Assembly: GCA_019459455.1 (NCBI GenBank)
Contig: JAIBEX010000021.1
Location: forward strand, 124,001 to 188,000
Length of the DNA stretch: 64,000 bases
Direction of reading: 5' to 3'
DNA from: Weeksellaceae bacterium
GTDB taxonomy: Bacteria > Bacteroidota > Bacteroidia > Flavobacteriales > Weeksellaceae
Position numbers and translations under genes: made by a program. Below, in pieces: positions 60,673-64,000 of this stretch (the first letter of the stretch is position 1; every line of letters starts with the position of its first letter). Under the pieces are notes generated by a model. That model had not been told where the DNA came from, did not search any database, and was given only the letters and a program-made list of their open reading frames with translations.

Positions 60673-61835
60673 TACGCGGTAACAGTAAACTGAGTATGGC
60701 GGTCCTGCTGCTTTTTATTATAACTCCGTTTGTGATGAGTTTTCATGATATGGATGTCAAAGAATTACTGGGGGCCAGAGTGTTGCCAGCTGCCGTAGGG
60801 TCGGGAGCTTCAATGGTGAGGTGGGGGCTGTTCGGGATTTTATTATTATACTCCTTATACATGCTGCAGCAAAAGAAACTGTCCATTTCGCAACCCGTCT
60901 CTTTGCTTGTTATATTCTACTTTCTGCAATTTCTGTATGCATTGGTGGATGGTGTAGACTATTTAAGGTTTCTCGCATTAACTGGATTTTGTTTACTATT
61001 ACCGCCTATCATTGGGAAGGTTTTCCAGCAGAACAACAATATATTAAAGTACTTTGTTAATGCTATACTTCTATTTCTAATAATCTCTGTAGTGCTTAAT
61101 GGCCACTTAATTCTTGCAGGTCAACGTTTTTTTGGATTTATGAGCAATTCCAATGCCTATGGGATAGCTACAATTTTCTGGTTGGTAATTATTATGCTGG
61201 CGAATAGGAATAAACTGATTCACCGCTATTATTTTAACGTGCTATTGCTTCTTATTTTAGCAACAGCTTTTTTTAGTGGCTCACGCAATGCCGTGGTTGG
61301 ATGTGTATTGATCTTAGGATTTAACTATATCGCAGAAATAGGAAAATTTGCTAAACTTGCTGTATTTAGTATTATTTCTGCAATTATATTATCATACTTT
61401 ATAGATCTTTCCTTTTTACTCAGTAGATTTTCCGATATAGCAGATGCTGCCTCCTCTTCCGGAAGACAGGATATTTGGGACAGTGCAGCATTTATGATTG
61501 ATAAAAATCTGTGGTGGGGAAATGGAATGGATGCTCACTTACTCATTACCGGATATGGCAATATGCATAATTGCTATATCAGGTTTGTTTTAAATATGGG
61601 TTTGTTTTTTACCATACTTGTTGTTTTAACTTACTTTTTATCGATTCTTTCGGTGTTTCTTTCAAAGCGAGCAGTACCGCTGATTCTACCGGGATACTTA
61701 CTGGTCTATGCCGTAATGAACGTTGGAGAGGATTTTTTTGTTGGTTTGGGTTCCGTAGCATTTATTTATATGCTTTTTATCTTAGGCTTTATAAATTACT
61801 ATATAACAAGACCCCCTTCTGTAAATCAGTCCTAA
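60666..61835 (+). CDS. wzy: O-antigen polymerase/ligase-like membrane protein (Wzy-like)
   Basis: The 389-residue product has about 11 hydrophobic segments and one larger periplasmic loop at ~260-310 (S-S-S-G-R-Q-D-I-W-D-S-A, G-N-G-M-D-A-H). The Arg and the G-x-G-x-x-x-H pattern in that loop resemble the Wzy_C/WaaL family. It should polymerise or ligate the repeat units at the periplasmic face. It is the only such gene here, fitting a Wzx/Wzy-dependent pathway. Confidence 0.85.
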   Translation: MLIRGNSKLSMAVLLLFIITPFVMSFHDMDVKELLGARVLPAAVGSGASMVRWGLFGILLLYSLYMLQQKKLSISQPVSLLVIFYFLQFLYALVDGVDYLRFLALTGFCLLLPPIIGKVFQQNNNILKYFVNAILLFLIISVVLNGHLILAGQRFFGFMSNSNAYGIATIFWLVIIMLANRNKLIHRYYFNVLLLLILATAFFSGSRNAVVGCVLILGFNYIAEIGKFAKLAVFSIISAIILSYFIDLSFLLSRFSDIADAASSSGRQDIWDSAAFMIDKNLWWGNGMDAHLLITGYGNMHNCYIRFVLNMGLFFTILVVLTYFLSILSVFLSKRAVPLILPGYLLVYAVMNVGEDFFVGLGSVAFIYMLFILGFINYYITRPPSVNQS

Positions 61836-61950
61836 CATACGCAACAGGGGCTCCCCAATACTCTGTGAATATGAATCCTTATGCAAAGAATGTAATGTAA
61901 GAAAAACCCACAGGTACAGAGGTTTTATAACAAAGTAATTATTACAAACT

Positions 61951-63084
61951 ATGAAAATATTTTTTCCCATAGGCGCATTCTTTCCCTGCCAGATCGGCGG
62001 ACAGGCCAGCGCTGTGCATTGGCATGTATCCGCATTGGCTAGGGAAAATATAGAATGTGACGTTTTCACAACAATGTATGGGATAGCCCCGGGACATATA
62101 ACATCAGACAAAATAACCCCCTCCGATTATGGAAATGTATATTATGCAGTAAATGCCCTAAGTTTTAAAAGCCTACTTTCTTTATATGGGCAAATAAAAA
62201 AAGCAGACCTCATCCATCTGAGCGGCATCTTTAACATCCCATCCACATTAAGTTTGATTATGTGGGCCCTTTTGCTTTCAAGAAAACCTTTGGTAGCAAG
62301 CGTACATGGGGAGCTGAGCGCAGACGCTTTACGGTTCAGCCGCTGGAAAAAACAGCCTACCTTATTCTTATACCGCATTCTTTACAAAAAGATGCTCTTT
62401 CATACCACCTCGGATAAAGAGACCGAAGATGTAACCGATTTTTTTAATGGCTGCAGAACCCTTCAGGTTCCTAATTTAATGTATCCGGCTGACCCGGTGT
62501 CTGCCGTAAAAAAGAAACAGTTTTTATTTATGGGCCGTATACATGAAATAAAAGCACTCCATAAATTTATCGACGCATTGGCTCTAAGTAAATTATTTAA
62601 GAATTCGGAGTTCGTTTTCGATATTGCGGGTTCACACGAAGAAAGGCATGAGGACTATTTTCAGGAATTGAAAAAACTTATCATAGACCTTGACCTAGAT
62701 CACAAGGTGAAGTTTTCAGGACACATTACCGGTGACGAAAAAGAAACCAAATATGCAGAATCTTGGTTCTTAGTGCTGCCAAGCGAAAGTGAAAATTTTG
62801 GAAATGTCGTCGTGGAAGCACTGAATCAGGGAACACCTGTTTTAGCTTCTTTGGGAACCCCCTGGTCCGTTTTGGAAAAGTACCGCTGTGGCATCCATAC
62901 GTCTAATGCTCCTGAGAATTTGGCTGAGTATATAGATAAAATAATTACGATGGACAGTCGTGTATATGATGAATACTGCCACAATGCAGGCACCTTAGTA
63001 AATGAAAAATTCAATATAAAAACCCAGATATCTGTTTGGACCGAAACCTATAAACAGCTATCTTCCGCAAAACAACAAATATGA
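61951..63084 (+). CDS. Family 4 glycosyltransferase
   Basis: The 377-residue GT-B protein has N-terminal P-C-Q-I-G-G-Q-A-S-A-V-H-W-H and C-terminal F-M-G-R-I-H-E-I-K-A, L-P-S-E-S-E-N-F-G-N-V-V-V-E-A-L-N-Q-G-T-P-V. GC content is higher than in the preceding genes. Its last codon overlaps the start of the next gene (ATATGA). Confidence 0.92.
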   Translation: MKIFFPIGAFFPCQIGGQASAVHWHVSALARENIECDVFTTMYGIAPGHITSDKITPSDYGNVYYAVNALSFKSLLSLYGQIKKADLIHLSGIFNIPSTLSLIMWALLLSRKPLVASVHGELSADALRFSRWKKQPTLFLYRILYKKMLFHTTSDKETEDVTDFFNGCRTLQVPNLMYPADPVSAVKKKQFLFMGRIHEIKALHKFIDALALSKLFKNSEFVFDIAGSHEERHEDYFQELKKLIIDLDLDHKVKFSGHITGDEKETKYAESWFLVLPSESENFGNVVVEALNQGTPVLASLGTPWSVLEKYRCGIHTSNAPENLAEYIDKIITMDSRVYDEYCHNAGTLVNEKFNIKTQISVWTETYKQLSSAKQQI

Positions 63085-64000
63085 AAATCCAAAATAAAAT
63101 ACTCCTCATCACCGGTGGCACCGGCTCGTTCGGCTCCGCGGTCCTTAACCGTTTCCTCCATACCGATCATTTCAGAGAGATTCGCATTTTTTCGAGGGAC
63201 GAGAAGAAGCAGGATGATATGCGGATCCTCTACAAAAACGACAAGATCAAATACTACATCGGCGATGTACGGGATTATTCAAGTGTGGAACCTGCCACAC
63301 GCAGCGTTGATTATGTCTTCCATGCGGCGGCGCTGAAACAGGTCCCTTCCTGTGAATTTTTCCCAATGCAGGCCGTAAAGACGAATGTTGAAGGTACACA
63401 GAATGTAATCCGTGCTGCCGCCTTCAACAAAGTACAGAAGGTTATTTGTTTGAGTACAGACAAAGCAGCTTATCCGATAAACGCGATGGGAATCTCCAAA
63501 GCCATGATGGAAAAGGTGGCAGTGGCCGAGTCGCGCAGCCTTACCGAAACGGTCGTGTGTCTTACGAGATACGGAAATGTAATGGCCTCCAGAGGCTCTG
63601 TTATCCCATTATTTCTGAACCAGATTAGAAAAGGAGAAAAAATCACGATTACCGATCCCAATATGTCTAGGTTCTTTATGTCATTGGATGATGCGGTTGA
63701 CCTTGTGCTTTTCGCCTTCGAGAATGCCAACCCGGGAGATCTGTTTGTAAATAAAGCTCCGGCCGGAACGATTGGAGACCTTGCGAAAGCGCTTATGGAT
63801 CTTGCAGGTAAGGAAGTGCCGGTGAAGATTATCGGCACCCGCCATGGCGAAAAGCTCTATGAAACCCTTTGTACAAGGGAAGAAATGCTGCATGCGGAAG
63901 ACATGGGTGACTTTTACAGGATCCCTGCCGATAACCGGGACCTGAACTATGCCAAGTATTTCTCTGAAGGGGAGCGTGACATCTCTAAAATTGAGGATTA
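63081..64000 (+). CDS. fnlA: UDP-N-acetylglucosamine 4,6-dehydratase/epimerase (FnlA/CapE-type), cut by window end
   Basis: The frame from ATG 63081 is open through the last base (306 codons seen; the family is ~345). Motifs: L-L-I-T-G-G-T-G-S-F-G, F-S-R-D-E-K-K-Q-D-D-M-R, A-A-A-L-K-Q-V-P-S-C-E-F-F-P, S-T-D-K-A-A-Y-P-I-N-A-M-G, T-R-Y-G-N-V-M-A-S-R-G-S and G-T-R-H-G-E-K-L-Y-E. These match the first enzyme of UDP-L-FucNAc synthesis (FnlA/CapE/WbjB). It catalyses 4,6-dehydration with 5- and 3-epimerisation of UDP-GlcNAc. fnlB and fnlC would be expected just beyond the window. Confidence 0.9.
   Translation, partial: MKIQNKILLITGGTGSFGSAVLNRFLHTDHFREIRIFSRDEKKQDDMRILYKNDKIKYYIGDVRDYSSVEPATRSVDYVFHAAALKQVPSCEFFPMQAVKTNVEGTQNVIRAAAFNKVQKVICLSTDKAAYPINAMGISKAMMEKVAVAESRSLTETVVCLTRYGNVMASRGSVIPLFLNQIRKGEKITITDPNMSRFFMSLDDAVDLVLFAFENANPGDLFVNKAPAGTIGDLAKALMDLAGKEVPVKIIGTRHGEKLYETLCTREEMLHAEDMGDFYRIPADNRDLNYAKYFSEGERDISKIED

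Noticed and set aside
1-64000. tRNA or rRNA genes
   Set aside because: No T-arm GTTCGAATC-type block or rRNA-like stretch was recognised by eye; a tRNAscan or Infernal run would settle this.

Overview
The window is a chromosomal stretch of a Bacteroidota bacterium, most likely a flavobacterium of the Chryseobacterium/Kaistella kind (Weeksellaceae). The signs are many promoter -7 boxes of the form TAnnTTTG just upstream of genes, weak or absent Shine-Dalgarno sequences, a type IX secretion (T9SS) type A C-terminal sorting domain, a PID-type C-terminal sorting tail, and intergenic repeats typical of the group. No phage, transposase, CRISPR array, tRNA or rRNA was recognised.

Positions 1-30.6 kb carry mostly conserved housekeeping genes. 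They include a Gre-like factor, a nitroreductase, rpsP with a very long C-terminal extension, rimM, asnS, rpoN, an ECF sigma factor with a membrane partner, the RNase P RNA gene (rnpB, absent from any protein list), a PPK2 polyphosphate kinase, a DUF1573 protein and valS. These are followed by a DUF4241 protein, a PfkB-type sugar kinase, an alpha/beta hydrolase, an HD phosphohydrolase, a MacAB-like ABC export operon on the minus strand, a class I ribonucleotide reductase (nrdB, a small ORF, nrdA), a membrane protein/XRE regulator pair, a DUF72 protein and glyA. A small AT-rich patch at 3.1-4.4 kb holds a beta-barrel protein and a broken YiiX-like lipoprotein gene with three one-base indels.

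Positions 30.9-39.9 kb are gene-poor and repeat-rich. recX, a lipoate-protein ligase, a 1131-residue T9SS-secreted protein and a 78-residue PID-tail protein lie between two repeat islands (31.4-32.3 and 37.3-39.3 kb). The islands hold REP-like elements, hairpins with a conserved 24-nt loop but different arms, a direct repeat of about 146 bp, and nested insertions. From 21.5 to 39.9 kb the spacers also carry degenerate arrays of 6-8 bp words, mostly heptamers, often ending exactly at a start codon.

Positions 39.9 kb to the end form one co-directional surface polysaccharide locus. Wza and Wzc export genes come first. A GDP-mannose/GDP-fucose block follows: manC with an apparent frameshift, a cupin phosphomannose isomerase, fcl and gmd. 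Next is a full set for CDP-3,6-dideoxyhexoses: E3 reductase, rfbF, rfbG, rfbH, a paratose/abequose synthase-like gene and a CDP-tyvelose 2-epimerase. A strongly AT-rich assembly block then carries glycosyltransferases, a Wzx flippase, hexapeptide acyltransferases, an epimerase and a Wzy-like polymerase. The window ends inside an fnlA/capE-type UDP-GlcNAc 4,6-dehydratase gene. Together these predict an O-antigen-like or capsular polymer containing fucose, probably tyvelose or paratose, and probably N-acetyl-fucosamine.
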